DNA of 64,000 bases from positions 1-64,000 of the forward strand of contig NZ_FOOA01000004.1 in assembly GCF_900113065.1 (NCBI RefSeq), read 5' to 3'. The position numbers and the translations under genes are program-made. Numbering within the stretch: position 1 is the first letter of the stretch; each line of letters starts with the position of its first letter. The stretch is from Aureimonas phyllosphaerae (lineage in GTDB: Bacteria; Pseudomonadota; Alphaproteobacteria; Rhizobiales; Rhizobiaceae). Shown one piece after another: positions 47,263 to 57,779 of this stretch. The notes under the pieces are model-generated. The model saw only the letters and a program-made list of their open reading frames with translations. It was not told where the DNA came from and did no database searches.

Positions 47263-48526
47263 GGTTTCCGATCTTCAGAGCGTCATGGCCGACATGGGCG
47301 CCCGCGCGAAGGCCGCTTCGCGCGTCCTGGCGCAGGCGTCGGGCGAAACGAAGGACGCGGCGCTGCGCGCCATGGCCGATGCCGTGACGGCCGCTACGCC
47401 GGAAATCCTTGCCGCCAATCGCGCCGACCTCGAGCGCGCGCGTCAGTCGGGCATGGCCGCCTCCTTCGTCGATCGCCTGACGCTCGACGAAGGCCGCATC
47501 GCGGGCATCGCCGCCGCGCTCCGAGACATCGCCGACCTGCCCGATCCGGTCGGCGCGGTGACCGAGGAATGGACGCGGCCGAACGGGCTGACGATCCGGC
47601 GCGTGCGCACGCCGATCGGCACCATCGGCGTGATCTACGAGAGCCGACCGAACGTGACGGCCGATGCCGGCGCGCTGTGCCTGAAGTCGGGCAACGCCGT
47701 GATCCTGCGCGGCGGCTCGGACTCGGCCCTCTCCTCCCGCGCGATCCATGCCGCGCTCGCAAGCGGCCTCGAGGCCGCCGGCCTGCCGGCCGACGCCATC
47801 CAGATCGTGCCCGTATCCGACCGTGCGGCGGTCGGCGAGATGCTGGCCGGGCTGAACGGCGCGATCGACGTGATCGTGCCGCGCGGCGGCCGCTCGCTGG
47901 TCGAGCGCGTGCAGCGCGATGCGCGCGTGCCGGTCTTCGCCCACCTCGAGGGCCTCTGCCATGTCTATGTCGACCGGGCGGCGAACCTCGCCATGGCGGT
48001 CGCGGTGACGTTGAACTCCAAGATGCGCCGGACCGGCATCTGCGGCTCGGCCGAGACGCTTCTCGTCGACGAAGCGGTGGCGGGGACGCATCTCGTCCCG
48101 ATTCTCGACGCATTGAAGGGCGCCGGCTGCGAGATCCGCGGCAGCGAGGCCGTTCGCCGCCTTTATCCCGGCCTTGTCCCGGCGAGCGAGGAAGACTTCC
48201 GCACCGAGTATCTCAACGCGATCATCTCGGTCGAGATCGTCCGGGGCGTCGAGGGTGCGATCGAGCACATCGCGCGCTTTTCGTCGGGCCATACCGAGGC
48301 GATCATCACCGAGGACGCGGCGGCGGTGGAGCGCTTCTTCAACGCCGTCGATTCCGCGATCCTCCTTCACAACGCCTCGACCCAGTTCGCCGATGGCGGC
48401 GAGTTCGGGTTCGGCGGCGAGATCGGCATCGCGACCGGCAAGATGCATGCCCGCGGACCGGTCGGGGTCGAGCAGCTGACAAGCTTCAACTACCGCGTTT
48501 CCGGCACGGGCCAGCTTCGTCCTTGA
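47252..48526 (+). CDS. proA: Glutamate-5-semialdehyde dehydrogenase
   Basis: Second step of proline synthesis: NADPH reduction of glutamyl 5-phosphate, 424 residues. It shows [47 protein letters not shown] and the catalytic cysteine near residue 264 in [12 protein letters not shown]. The C-terminal [20 protein letters not shown] is diagnostic. Its start lies inside proB, so translation is coupled. The stop overlaps the nadD start as TTGA. Confidence 0.96.
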
Positions 48527-49161
48527 CCCCAGCGGAACAGCCGCCCCTCGGTGCCGACGACCTGAAGATGCCCCCCGCCCCGACCGGGCTGCGGGTGGGC
48601 CTCTTCGGCGGCTCCTTCGACCCGCCGCACGAGGGCCATCTCCTCGTGGCCGAGACCGCGCTGCGCCGGCTGCGGCTCGACCGGCTGTGGTGGATCGTCA
48701 GCCCCGGAAACCCCTTGAAGGCGGGTCGTCCCCCTGCCCCGCTCGAAGCCCGGGTGTCGCTCTGCCGGCGGCTCGCCGACGATCGCCGGATCGTGGTCAC
48801 CGCCTTCGAGGCCTCGCACCACATCCGCTACACCGCCGATCTCGTCGACCTCGTGCTGACGCATCGCCCGACGGCCCGCTTCGTCTGGGTGATGGGCGCG
48901 GACAACCTTGCGACCTTCCACCGCTGGCAGTCCTGGCGCGAGATCGCGACCCGCCTGCCGATCGCAGTGGTGGACCGACCCGGCGCGACGCTCGCCCCCC
49001 TGTCCTCACCGGCCGCGCGCTTTCTCGCTTCGGAGCGGCTGCCCGAAGCCGATGCCCGGCTCCTGCCCGGCCTGTCGCCGCCCGCATGGACCTTTCTGCA
49101 CGGGCGGCGGTCCACCCTGTCCTCGACCCGTCTCCGAGAGGCGCGTGCGCGCTCGTCTTGA
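48523..49161 (+). CDS. nadD: Nicotinate-nucleotide adenylyltransferase
   Basis: NAD biosynthesis enzyme adenylating nicotinate mononucleotide, 212 residues from the [22 protein letters not shown] is the nucleotidyltransferase H-x-G-H site, PGNPLKAG binds the pyridine ring, [19 protein letters not shown] is typical, and [11 protein letters not shown] is the second (ISSTxIR) ATP motif. The start is TTG at 48523 overlapping the proA TGA; an ATG at 48568 would give 197 residues and still keep the whole domain. Confidence 0.94.
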   Translation: MTPAEQPPLGADDLKMPPAPTGLRVGLFGGSFDPPHEGHLLVAETALRRLRLDRLWWIVSPGNPLKAGRPPAPLEARVSLCRRLADDRRIVVTAFEASHHIRYTADLVDLVLTHRPTARFVWVMGADNLATFHRWQSWREIATRLPIAVVDRPGATLAPLSSPAARFLASERLPEADARLLPGLSPPAWTFLHGRRSTLSSTRLREARARSS

Positions 49162-49317
49162 AAGGGTCACCGATCCTTGCCACTTTACTTGCATCGCGGA
49201 CGTAAAGCCTCCGCCGCAACACTCAGAAGGAAGAGTTAGCTGACCTCCGCTGCCGAACTACACGCCGACCTCGAGACCCTGGCTCCCGCGACACAGACGC
49301 CGGCCCCCGAGCGTCTC

Positions 49318-49650
49318 GTGATCGATCTCGTGACCGCCAGCCTCGACGATTCCAAGGCCGAGGAAGTGGTGGCGATCGATCTTCGCCGGAAGTCCGCGCT
49401 GGCCGACCACATGGTCATCGCGTCCGGGCGTTCGCATCGCCACGTCTCGGCCGTCGCCGACCACCTGATCCGCGACCTGAAGGAAGCCGGATACGGCAAC
49501 GCGCGGGTGGAAGGTCTGCAGAACGGCGACTGGGTGCTGATCGACGCGGGCGACATCATCGTCCACATCTTCCGTCCCGAGGTCCGTTCCTTCTACAACA
49601 TCGAAAAGATGTGGAGCGTCGCGGAAGCCAGCGAGACGCAAGGGCGTTGA
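49318..49650 (+). CDS. rsfS: Ribosomal silencing factor RsfS
   Basis: Binds L14 on the 50S subunit and blocks joining with 30S under starvation. Visible family sequence: LDDSKAEEVVAIDLRRKSAL, ADHMVIASGRSHRHVSAVAD, NARVEGLQNGDWVLIDAGDI and IVHIFRPEVRSFYNIEKMW. The first usual start codon is GTG at 49318 (110 residues), but the frame stays open and coding-like back to a CTG at 49240, directly after a TAG and behind AAGGAAGAG; related proteins have a similar leader of about 25 residues. The true start may be that CTG. TTGA overlap with rlmH. Confidence 0.93.
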   Translation: MIDLVTASLDDSKAEEVVAIDLRRKSALADHMVIASGRSHRHVSAVADHLIRDLKEAGYGNARVEGLQNGDWVLIDAGDIIVHIFRPEVRSFYNIEKMWSVAEASETQGR

Positions 49651-50129
49651 AGCTCTGGATCGTGGCGGTGGGTCGGATGAAGTCCGGCCCTGAGCAGGAT
49701 CTAGCTGCCCGCTACATCGATCGCCTTCGCAAGGGCGGCTCGCCGCTCGGCCTCGAATGGGGCGGCGTCGTGGAACTGGCCGAAGCGCGCCAGAGCACCG
49801 TCCAAGAGCGCAAGCGCGACGAGGCATCCCGCATCGAGACGGCGCTGCCTGCCAACGCGACCTTTCTCGTGCTCGACGAGACCGGACGCACGCCGAACTC
49901 CACCGAATTCGCCGATGAGATCGCGCGCCTTCGCGACGAAGGCGTGCGCGACCTTGCCTTCGTGATCGGCGGGCCGGACGGCCTCCAGCCCGAGCTTCGC
50001 TCGCGCGCCGCCAAGGCGATCGCCTTCGGGCGCCTGACCCTGCCGCACCAGATCGTGCGCATCCTCCTGGCCGAGCAGCTCTATCGCGCCTCGACGATCC
50101 TGTCGGGCCACCCCTATCACCGGGCCTGA
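49647..50129 (+). CDS. rlmH: 23S rRNA pseudouridine-1915 N3-methyltransferase RlmH
   Basis: SPOUT-class methyltransferase acting on the assembled ribosome, 160 residues. FLVLDETGRTPNSTEFAD, FVIGGPDGL (SAM-binding knot) and the C-terminal LTLPHQIVRILLAEQLYRAS with GHPYHRA are diagnostic and complete. The start is TTG at 49647, overlapping the rsfS TGA. A hairpin (50131-50158, arms GTGGCGC and GCGCCAC) follows but has no T-run. Confidence 0.96.
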   Translation: MKLWIVAVGRMKSGPEQDLAARYIDRLRKGGSPLGLEWGGVVELAEARQSTVQERKRDEASRIETALPANATFLVLDETGRTPNSTEFADEIARLRDEGVRDLAFVIGGPDGLQPELRSRAAKAIAFGRLTLPHQIVRILLAEQLYRASTILSGHPYHRA

Positions 50130-50322
50130 TGTGGCGCGCCGCGATGCAGGGGCGCCACAGTGTCGCAAAAACAACAACTTGAGTTTTCTCGTCCCTGTTC
50201 CCGCCACCATCGGCGTCATGCTTGTCGCCGGGTGCCGGACCGGCTCCCCATGGTTGATGAAATCTTAAGCTCGCGCCGATAGTCTGACGGCCTGGGGCTG
50301 GACGGCGGGCGGGGTTTTCGGG

Positions 50323-51783
50323 TTGCGCGAGCGGGGAGCGAAGATACGGCGTAAGGGCGGAGCCGTCGCGGCGGCGCTGGCCGTGACGCTCGCCTCCACG
50401 GCCGCCGTCTTCGGCGCGTCGGGCGATCCGTCCGCGACGATGCAGAGCGCTGCCTTCGGCCCGTCCGCGATCGACGCGCGCCAGGCGGATACCAAGGCCG
50501 AACTCGAGCGCATCACGGCCGAGTTACAGCGCTCCAAGGAACTGACCGTCCGCCTCGACGCCGAAATGGCGGCGCTCGCCGCCGACCGCGACCGGATCCG
50601 CGAGGCGACGATCGCCGCGGCGGCCGAGCAGAAGCGGATCTCCACCGAGATCACCGCCTCGGAAGACCGGCTCGCCGAACTCCTCGGGCAGGAGAAGGGC
50701 GTCAAGGCGTCGCTGCGCGAACGTCGCGGGGTTCTCGCCGAAGTGCTGGCCGCCCTCGAGCGGATGGGCCGGGCGCCCCCGCCGGCACTCCTCGTCAAGC
50801 CGGGCGACGCGCTAGGCTCGGTGCGCAGCGCGATCCTGCTCGGCGCCGTCGTGCCCGAGATGCGCGTCGAGACGGAGCGGCTCGTCGCCGACCTCACCCG
50901 CCTCGGCACCATCCGGCAGTCGCTGGAGGGCGAAAGAGCCCGGCTCGCCAAAGCGCAGAACGAAGGCGAGGAAGAGGCCGCGCGACTCGACCGGCTCTTC
51001 AAGGAAAAGGAAAAGCTCGAAGCGGAAGGGCGCGGCCGCATCGGCGAGGAGAACCGCCGCGCCGCAGAACTCGCCGCGGAGGCGACGACGCTCCAGGATC
51101 TGATCGCCTCGCTGGAACAGGAGGCCGAGCGCAACCGGCAGGAAGAGGCCCAGCGCCAGCGGATGGCCGCGCAGGCCGAGGCCGAGCGCCAGCGCATGGC
51201 CGAGGAGGCCGCGAAGGCCGCACCGAGCGGCACCGAGGGCCGAATGACGCAGGCGCCGGACGCCGCCGAGCCCTCCCCCGGCTACGACATTGCGGCGCTG
51301 CGCGAGGAAATGACGAAACTGGAGCCGACCGCCCCATTTTCGACATTGAAGAAGAGCCTCGTACCGCCCGTATCCGGCGCGCTGGTGCGGAATTTCGGCG
51401 AGAAGGACGACCTCGGGCGTCCCTCCTCCGGCGTTCTCCTTTCGGCGCGGGCCGGCGATCTGGTGACGGCGCCGGCGGAGGGCCATATCCTTTATGCCGG
51501 ACCGTTCCGCTCCTACGGGCAACTCTTGATCCTGAACGCGGGCGGTGGCTATCATATCGTGTTGGCCGGCATGAGCCGGATCGACGTTGCGGTCGGACAG
51601 TTCGTCCTGGCGGGAGAGCCCCTGGCGGCGATGGGGGCGCTTCGGATCGCAAGCGCGGCGGAAGCGGACGTGTCGAATGCCGAACCCTCGCTTTACGTGG
51701 AATTTCGCAAGGACGGGAAACCGGTCGATCCGAACCCTTGGTGGGCGGATGGATCATCTGGAAGGACGAGGAATGATACGTAA
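50323..51783 (+). CDS. Murein hydrolase activator EnvC family protein
   Basis: Periplasmic coiled-coil protein with a C-terminal LytM (peptidase M23) domain, 486 residues. The signal segment is AVAAALAVTLASTAAVFGAS. A coiled coil covers about residues 50-310, with an REER- and RQRM-rich second half. The LytM domain (about 345-475) reads VPPVSGALVRNFGEKDDLGR, TAPAEGHILYAGPFRSYGQL and IVLAGM; the zinc-binding His and Asp of active LytM enzymes are missing, as in EnvC, so it should activate amidases rather than cut. The only start preserving the signal is TTG at 50323. The end overlaps ctpA by 11 bases. Confidence 0.9.
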   Translation: MRERGAKIRRKGGAVAAALAVTLASTAAVFGASGDPSATMQSAAFGPSAIDARQADTKAELERITAELQRSKELTVRLDAEMAALAADRDRIREATIAAAAEQKRISTEITASEDRLAELLGQEKGVKASLRERRGVLAEVLAALERMGRAPPPALLVKPGDALGSVRSAILLGAVVPEMRVETERLVADLTRLGTIRQSLEGERARLAKAQNEGEEEAARLDRLFKEKEKLEAEGRGRIGEENRRAAELAAEATTLQDLIASLEQEAERNRQEEAQRQRMAAQAEAERQRMAEEAAKAAPSGTEGRMTQAPDAAEPSPGYDIAALREEMTKLEPTAPFSTLKKSLVPPVSGALVRNFGEKDDLGRPSSGVLLSARAGDLVTAPAEGHILYAGPFRSYGQLLILNAGGGYHIVLAGMSRIDVAVGQFVLAGEPLAAMGALRIASAAEADVSNAEPSLYVEFRKDGKPVDPNPWWADGSSGRTRNDT

Positions 51784-53119
51784 GCTCTCCATTCTCTTCG
51801 CGGGAGCGCTTCTGGGTGCCACCGCGATGACCGCCTTCGTCGGCCCGCACGCGGGCGTCGCGAATGCCGCAGGTTCGGACACCTACCGCCAGCTCGCCAT
51901 CTTCGGCGACGTCTTCGAGCGCGTGCGCGCGCAGTATGTCGATGTGCCGGACGACCAGAAGCTGATCGAGACCGCGATCAACGGCATGCTGACCTCGCTC
52001 GATCCGCATTCGAGCTACATGAACGCCAAGGAAACGGCGGACATGCGCACCGAGACGCGTGGCGAGTTCGGTGGCCTCGGCATCGAGGTCACGATGGAGA
52101 ACGAGCTCGTCAAGGTGATCTCGCCCTTCGACGGCACCCCGGCCGACAAGGCGGGCGTCCTCGCCGGCGATCTCATCGGCGAGATCAACGGCGAGCAGGT
52201 CCGCGGCCTGTCGCTGGCCGAAGCCGTCGAGAAGATGAAGGGCGAGATCGGCACCTCGGTCGACCTCACCATCATCCGCGAGGGCGCGGCCCAGCCGGTC
52301 CGGCTGACGATCGAGCGCGCCGAGATCAAGGTCCCGTCCGTGCGCCACACGGTCGAGAACGACGTCGGCTACATCAAGCTCCTGCGCTTCAACGAGCAGA
52401 CGACCTCCGGCATGGAAGAGGCAATCGCCGACATCAAGTCGAAGATCCCGGCCGACAAGCTGAAGGGCTATGTCCTCGACCTGCGCCGCAACCCGGGCGG
52501 CCTTCTCGACGAGGCGGTCAGCGTCTCCGACGCGTTCCTGCAGAACGGCGAGATCGTCTCGACGCGCGGCCGCAACGCCGAGGAAACCCGCCGCTACAAC
52601 GCCCGCTCGGGCGACGACATCGACGGCAAGCCCTTGGTCGTACTTGTCAACGGCGGTTCGGCCTCGGCCTCCGAGATCGTCGCCGGCGCGTTGCAGGACC
52701 AGAAGCGCGGTACGATCGTCGGCTCGCGATCCTTCGGCAAGGGCTCGGTCCAGACCATCATCCCGCTCGGTGCCAACGGCGCCCTGCGTCTGACCACCGC
52801 CCTGTACTACACCCCGTCCGGTTCCTCGATTCAGGGTCGCGGCATCCGCCCCGACATCGAGGTCGAGCAGCCGCTGCCCGAAGAAATCAAGGCGCAGATG
52901 GGCCTTAAGGCCGACGAGGACCTGAAGATGGGCGAGGCTTCGCTTCGCGGCCACATCAAGGGTGCCGAGGAGAACGAGGACGGCTCCGGCTCGCTCGACT
53001 ACGTGCCGCCCGAGGCCAAGGACGATCTGCAGCTGCAGTACGCCTACGACCTCCTGCGCGGCGTGAAGACGAACGCCGCCTTCCCGCCGAAGCAGGATAC
53101 CGCGTCGGCCGCCAACTGA
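51773..53119 (+). CDS. ctpA: Carboxy-terminal processing protease CtpA (S41 family)
   Basis: Periplasmic tail-specific serine protease, 448 residues. The signal peptide is MIRKLSILFAGALLGATAMT to NAAG. A PDZ domain (about residues 90-180, GGLGIEVTMENELVKVISPF) precedes the S41 core. The catalytic Ser lies in VNGGSASASEIVAGAL and the Lys in SFGKGSVQTI. The C-terminal 90 residues are a basic/acidic extension. AAGGACGAGGA lies before the ATG. With the EnvC-like protein it probably acts in peptidoglycan remodelling. A terminator follows. Confidence 0.95.
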   Translation: MIRKLSILFAGALLGATAMTAFVGPHAGVANAAGSDTYRQLAIFGDVFERVRAQYVDVPDDQKLIETAINGMLTSLDPHSSYMNAKETADMRTETRGEFGGLGIEVTMENELVKVISPFDGTPADKAGVLAGDLIGEINGEQVRGLSLAEAVEKMKGEIGTSVDLTIIREGAAQPVRLTIERAEIKVPSVRHTVENDVGYIKLLRFNEQTTSGMEEAIADIKSKIPADKLKGYVLDLRRNPGGLLDEAVSVSDAFLQNGEIVSTRGRNAEETRRYNARSGDDIDGKPLVVLVNGGSASASEIVAGALQDQKRGTIVGSRSFGKGSVQTIIPLGANGALRLTTALYYTPSGSSIQGRGIRPDIEVEQPLPEEIKAQMGLKADEDLKMGEASLRGHIKGAEENEDGSGSLDYVPPEAKDDLQLQYAYDLLRGVKTNAAFPPKQDTASAAN

Positions 53120-53144
53120 GCGGGCGAACGCCTGACATATCGAA

Positions 53145-53175
53145 GGGCTTCGGCGGCGACGCCGGGGCCCTTTTT
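53145..53175 (+). terminator. Rho-independent terminator after ctpA
   Basis: Ten-pair stem GGGCTTCGGC / GCCGGGGCCC (two G-U pairs), loop GGCGAC, then TTTTT. It follows ctpA by 25 bases. Confidence 0.85.
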
Positions 53176-53225
53176 CGTTGGGTCCGGCAAAGCTCCGATC
53201 CAGTCTTGCGTCCTATGAAGGACGT

Positions 53226-54401
53226 ATGCGCGACGAGCTCTACAGTCCCCTCGGCCAGACCCTGGCCCCCGCAGCCCGCCCCCAGCGCCGCTCGCTCGGG
53301 CGATGGCTCGGCGCCGCCTGCGCGACGGCTCTGGTGGCAGGCGGCTCCGCCTTCACGGCTCTCAATCAGCCGGCCTTTGCGCCGCCCGCTCCGCCCTCGC
53401 CCGTCAAGGTCGCCGAACAGGTCGCCGAGCGCCGTCCGGAGCCCGCCGAGCGCCAGCCGAACGTGCTCCGCATGGAACAGGGCGGCGGCTTCACGATCTC
53501 GGATGCGGAAGGCGAGCGCCCGCTCGTCGACGACGCCAACCCGATGACGGGCTCAATCCGCGTTCTCGAGCCCGGCTCGCTGCGCCAGCCCGCCGCTTTC
53601 TCGCACATGCCGGAGCAGGCGCTGCTCGAAGCCACCGACTTCGGCCCTCTCCCAGTTCGGGGCACCGACGGACGTCGGCCGCTCGACGTCTATGCCGGTG
53701 CCTGGTCGGGCACCGGCGGCACCCGGATCGCCATCGTGGTCGGCGGTCTCGGCGTCAGCCAGAGCGGGTCCATGCGCGCCGTCGAGGAACTGCCGGCCGG
53801 CGTCACGCTGGCCTTCGCGGCCGAGGGCAACAGCCTCGATCGCTGGATGCAAGCGGGGCGGCGGAACGGCCACGAGATTCTGCTGCAGGCGCCGATGGAG
53901 CCTTTCGGCTATCCCGACGTCTCGGCCGGCCCCCATACGCTGAAAGTCGCGGACGCTGCGGCCGGTCGCCTCGACGACCTCCACTGGTCGATGGGCCGGA
54001 TCACCAATTATGTCGGTGTCATGAACTACATGGGCGCGCGCCTCAATGCCGATCCCGCGGCCCTCCAGCCGTTCCTCGGCGAGCTCTCCAAGCGCGGCCT
54101 TCTCTACCTCGACGACGGCACGTCCCTGCGCTCGGAAGCGCGCGACGTCGCCATGGCCAACGGCACGTCCTTCGCCTCCGCCGATCTCGTCATCGACACC
54201 GAGCGCGAGCCGGCGTCGATCGAGAAGCAGCTCGACGTCCTCGAGCGGATCGCCCGCGCGAAGGGAACCGCGATCGGCACGGCCAGCGCCTTCGATGCCT
54301 CGATCGACGGCATCAAGCGCTGGGCCGCGGCCGCCGCCGAGCGTGGGATCGAAATCGTGCCGGTCTCGGCCCTCGCCTTCGATCCAGAAGCGCGCGGCTG
54401 A
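53226..54401 (+). CDS. Divergent polysaccharide deacetylase family protein
   Basis: Exported or anchored protein of the divergent polysaccharide deacetylase (DUF610/YibQ) family, 391 residues. An N-terminal membrane segment (WLGAACATALVAGGSAFTAL) precedes a linker rich in Pro and Glu. The core starts TRIAIVVGGLGVSQSGSMRA and contains ITNYVGVMNYMGARLNADPA, RGLLYLDDGTSLRSEARDVA and IGTASAFDASIDGIKRWAAA. AAGGA precedes the ATG at 53226; a frame from 53178 would add 16 residues. Its location between ctpA and rppH is typical of Hyphomicrobiales. Confidence 0.9.
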   Translation: MRDELYSPLGQTLAPAARPQRRSLGRWLGAACATALVAGGSAFTALNQPAFAPPAPPSPVKVAEQVAERRPEPAERQPNVLRMEQGGGFTISDAEGERPLVDDANPMTGSIRVLEPGSLRQPAAFSHMPEQALLEATDFGPLPVRGTDGRRPLDVYAGAWSGTGGTRIAIVVGGLGVSQSGSMRAVEELPAGVTLAFAAEGNSLDRWMQAGRRNGHEILLQAPMEPFGYPDVSAGPHTLKVADAAAGRLDDLHWSMGRITNYVGVMNYMGARLNADPAALQPFLGELSKRGLLYLDDGTSLRSEARDVAMANGTSFASADLVIDTEREPASIEKQLDVLERIARAKGTAIGTASAFDASIDGIKRWAAAAAERGIEIVPVSALAFDPEARG

Positions 54402-54478
54402 CAGGTCACCTATTCGGCAACGGCGTTTCTTCGCTTTGGCGAATGCGTTAGCATTTGCGAAAGATTTCCGGAGCGCGC

Positions 54479-54994
54479 ATGCCCCCTTCCCCCGATTCGC
54501 TGCCCTACCGCCCCTGTGTCGGCATCATGGTCCTGAACGACGATGGGAAGGTCTTCGTCGGGCGGCGCATCGCCGAGCCGCAGGGCGAGATGGACGGCGC
54601 GTCGCAGCTTTGGCAGATGCCGCAAGGGGGCATCGACGAGGGGGAAGACCCGCTGGAGGCCGCCAAGCGCGAACTCTACGAGGAGACCGGCATCCGCTCG
54701 GTGTCGCTTCTTGGCACGACCGACGGCTGGGTGCGTTACGAGTTGCCACCCCATCTCCTCGGAGTCGCCCTGAAGGGTCGCTTCCGAGGGCAGATGCAGA
54801 AGTGGTTCGCCTTCCGCTTCGAAGGCGACGAGAGCGAGATCCAGATCGATCCGCCGCCAGGGGACCACGACGCGGAATTCAGCGAGTGGGCCTGGAAGTC
54901 ACTCGATGAAGTGCTGGACCTCGTCGTTCCGTTCAAGCGTGGCGTCTACGAGGAGGTCGTCCGAGCCTTCCGTCACCTGGAGGGCGGCCGATGA
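54479..54994 (+). CDS. rppH: RNA pyrophosphohydrolase (Nudix)
   Basis: Removes pyrophosphate from the 5' end of mRNA, starting decay, 171 residues. [20 protein letters not shown] opens the domain and the Nudix box [22 protein letters not shown] is complete. WLPxHLR-like [20 protein letters not shown] and [13 protein letters not shown] are RppH/NudH features. ATG at 54479 has CCGGAG upstream. ATGA overlap with the next gene. Confidence 0.94.
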   Translation: MPPSPDSLPYRPCVGIMVLNDDGKVFVGRRIAEPQGEMDGASQLWQMPQGGIDEGEDPLEAAKRELYEETGIRSVSLLGTTDGWVRYELPPHLLGVALKGRFRGQMQKWFAFRFEGDESEIQIDPPPGDHDAEFSEWAWKSLDEVLDLVVPFKRGVYEEVVRAFRHLEGGR

Positions 54995-55512
54995 TGGCCG
55001 ATGGCGTCCGCGATATCGTCCTGCGCGAGATGGCGCCCGACGAACTGATCCTTATCGAGACGATCCACGCGACGGCGTTCGGACGCGACGAAGAGGCGCG
55101 CCTCCCCCACGCCATCATCTCGGCCGGCCACGATGTCATCTCGGTGGTGGCTGTCGATGGCGACTACTTCGTCGGCCATGCGCTCTTCACGGCGCTGGAA
55201 GGGGCCGAGAAAGCCCTGGCGCTCGGCCCCGTCGCCATCGTTCCCGACCGGCAGGGCGAAGGCATCGGAGCGCGGCTGGTGCGCCATGGCCTCGATCTGG
55301 CACAGCAGCGCGGCTGGCGTTCGGTCTTCGTCCTCGGCGACCCCGCCTTCTATGGCCGCCTCGGCTTCCGCGCCAACCTCGCCAAGGGCGCCATCGTCCC
55401 CTGGGCCGGACCGAATTTTCAGGCTCTCGAACTGGTGCCGGGAGCGCTCGCAGGCTGGGCCGGGATGCTGGTTTATCCCGACGCCTTCGGCGCCAACGAC
55501 GAACAGGACTGA
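54991..55512 (+). CDS. GNAT family N-acetyltransferase (YhbS type)
   Basis: A 173-residue predicted acetyltransferase (COG3153). [40 protein letters not shown] (acetyl-CoA site) and [20 protein letters not shown] are typical. The target is unknown. It is translationally coupled to rppH by ATGA and ends at a bidirectional terminator. Confidence 0.88.
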   Translation: MMADGVRDIVLREMAPDELILIETIHATAFGRDEEARLPHAIISAGHDVISVVAVDGDYFVGHALFTALEGAEKALALGPVAIVPDRQGEGIGARLVRHGLDLAQQRGWRSVFVLGDPAFYGRLGFRANLAKGAIVPWAGPNFQALELVPGALAGWAGMLVYPDAFGANDEQD

Positions 55513-55527
55513 CGCGCATCTCAAGGA

Positions 55528-55561
55528 GAAAGGCCCGGCCGCTTCCGCGACCGGGCCTTTC
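55528..55561. terminator. Bidirectional terminator between the acetyltransferase and atpC
   Basis: Stem GAAAGGCCCGG / CCGGGCCTTTC (11 bp, symmetric) with loop CCGCTTCCGCGA, between convergent operons. A/T ends on both sides suit termination in both directions. Confidence 0.88.
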
Positions 55562-55591
55562 AGAAACTAGGGGCTTCGAACGGCTGGCGGA

Positions 55592-55996
55592 CTAAAGCCC
55601 GAGCGCTTCTTTGGCGTTCCGCAGGTCCGCAAGGCGACGCTCGGCGCGCGAGCGCACGGTGGCGTCCGTCGCATCGGCGACGTCCTCTTCCGTGTTGCGG
55701 ATCTGCTGGTCGAGCTCGGCGGCGTCGATCTCCTCGACCGGCATCGCGTGCTCGGCGAGCAGCGTGAACCCTTCCGGGTTGATGTCGGCAAAGCCGCCCT
55801 GCACGAAGATCCGGCGCTCGCCGCCGTTCGCGAGCGTCGCCTGGACGACGCCCGGCTTCAGCGTCGTCATGAAGGGCGCGTGGCCCGGCATCGCCGTGAA
55901 GTAGCCCTCGCTGCCCGGAGCGACCACGGCCGACACCTGTTCGGACAGGAGCAGACGCTCCGGAGACACCAGTTCGAACTTGAAGCTCTCAGCCAC
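55592..55996 (-). CDS. atpC: ATP synthase F1 subunit epsilon
   Basis: Central-stalk and inhibitory subunit, 134 residues. FELVSPERLLLSEQVSAVVA and EGYFTAMPGHAPFMTTLKPG form the beta-barrel; the C-terminal helical hairpin has ATVRSRAERRLADLRNAKEA. It overlaps the upstream small gene by 8 bases and ends the atp operon. Confidence 0.96.
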   Translation of the reverse strand: MAESFKFELVSPERLLLSEQVSAVVAPGSEGYFTAMPGHAPFMTTLKPGVVQATLANGGERRIFVQGGFADINPEGFTLLAEHAMPVEEIDAAELDQQIRNTEEDVADATDATVRSRAERRLADLRNAKEALGL

Positions 55997-56216
55997 GATC
56001 CGCCTGCCTTGCTTGGCTCCCGATGTGGAGCTCGGCCTGAAGCGCGGTGTCGAAATGTCGAACCGCGATCTCGAATTTGTCGCGGCAGCCGGGATTGCAG
56101 AACCCGACCACCCGTTCGCGATAGAGGGTCAACGCGTCGCCCGAGATCGGCTGTCCCGACCAGGGGCATGTCGTGTTGACCGCGTCCTCCACCTTCAGGA
56201 TTTCGGACGCGACCAT
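55989..56216 (-). CDS. Cysteine-rich small protein between atpD and atpC
   Basis: A 75-residue protein with CPWSGQPISGDALTLYRERV followed by VGFCNPGCRDKFEIAVRHFD. Three cysteines in a C-x(n)-C-xxx-C arrangement with the YxG-FC-PGC pattern resemble TRASH/YHS-type metal-binding modules; related small genes sit at this place in other Hyphomicrobiales and are sometimes labelled glutathione S-transferase-like, which the sequence does not support. It begins 5 bases after atpD and overlaps atpC, so it is made with the ATP synthase. Its role is unknown. Confidence 0.78.
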   Translation of the reverse strand: MVASEILKVEDAVNTTCPWSGQPISGDALTLYRERVVGFCNPGCRDKFEIAVRHFDTALQAELHIGSQARQADRG

Positions 56217-56221
56217 CGTCG

Positions 56222-57730
<1,509 letters not shown>

Positions 57731-57779
57731 TCATGTCGTTTCCTGGCGCGCCGCCCGTCGCGGCGCTGCCGGCAAGTCC

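Noticed and set aside
50131-50158. Terminator after rlmH
   Set aside because: The 7-bp stem has a 14-base loop and no T-run directly after it; kept only as a remark in the rlmH entry.
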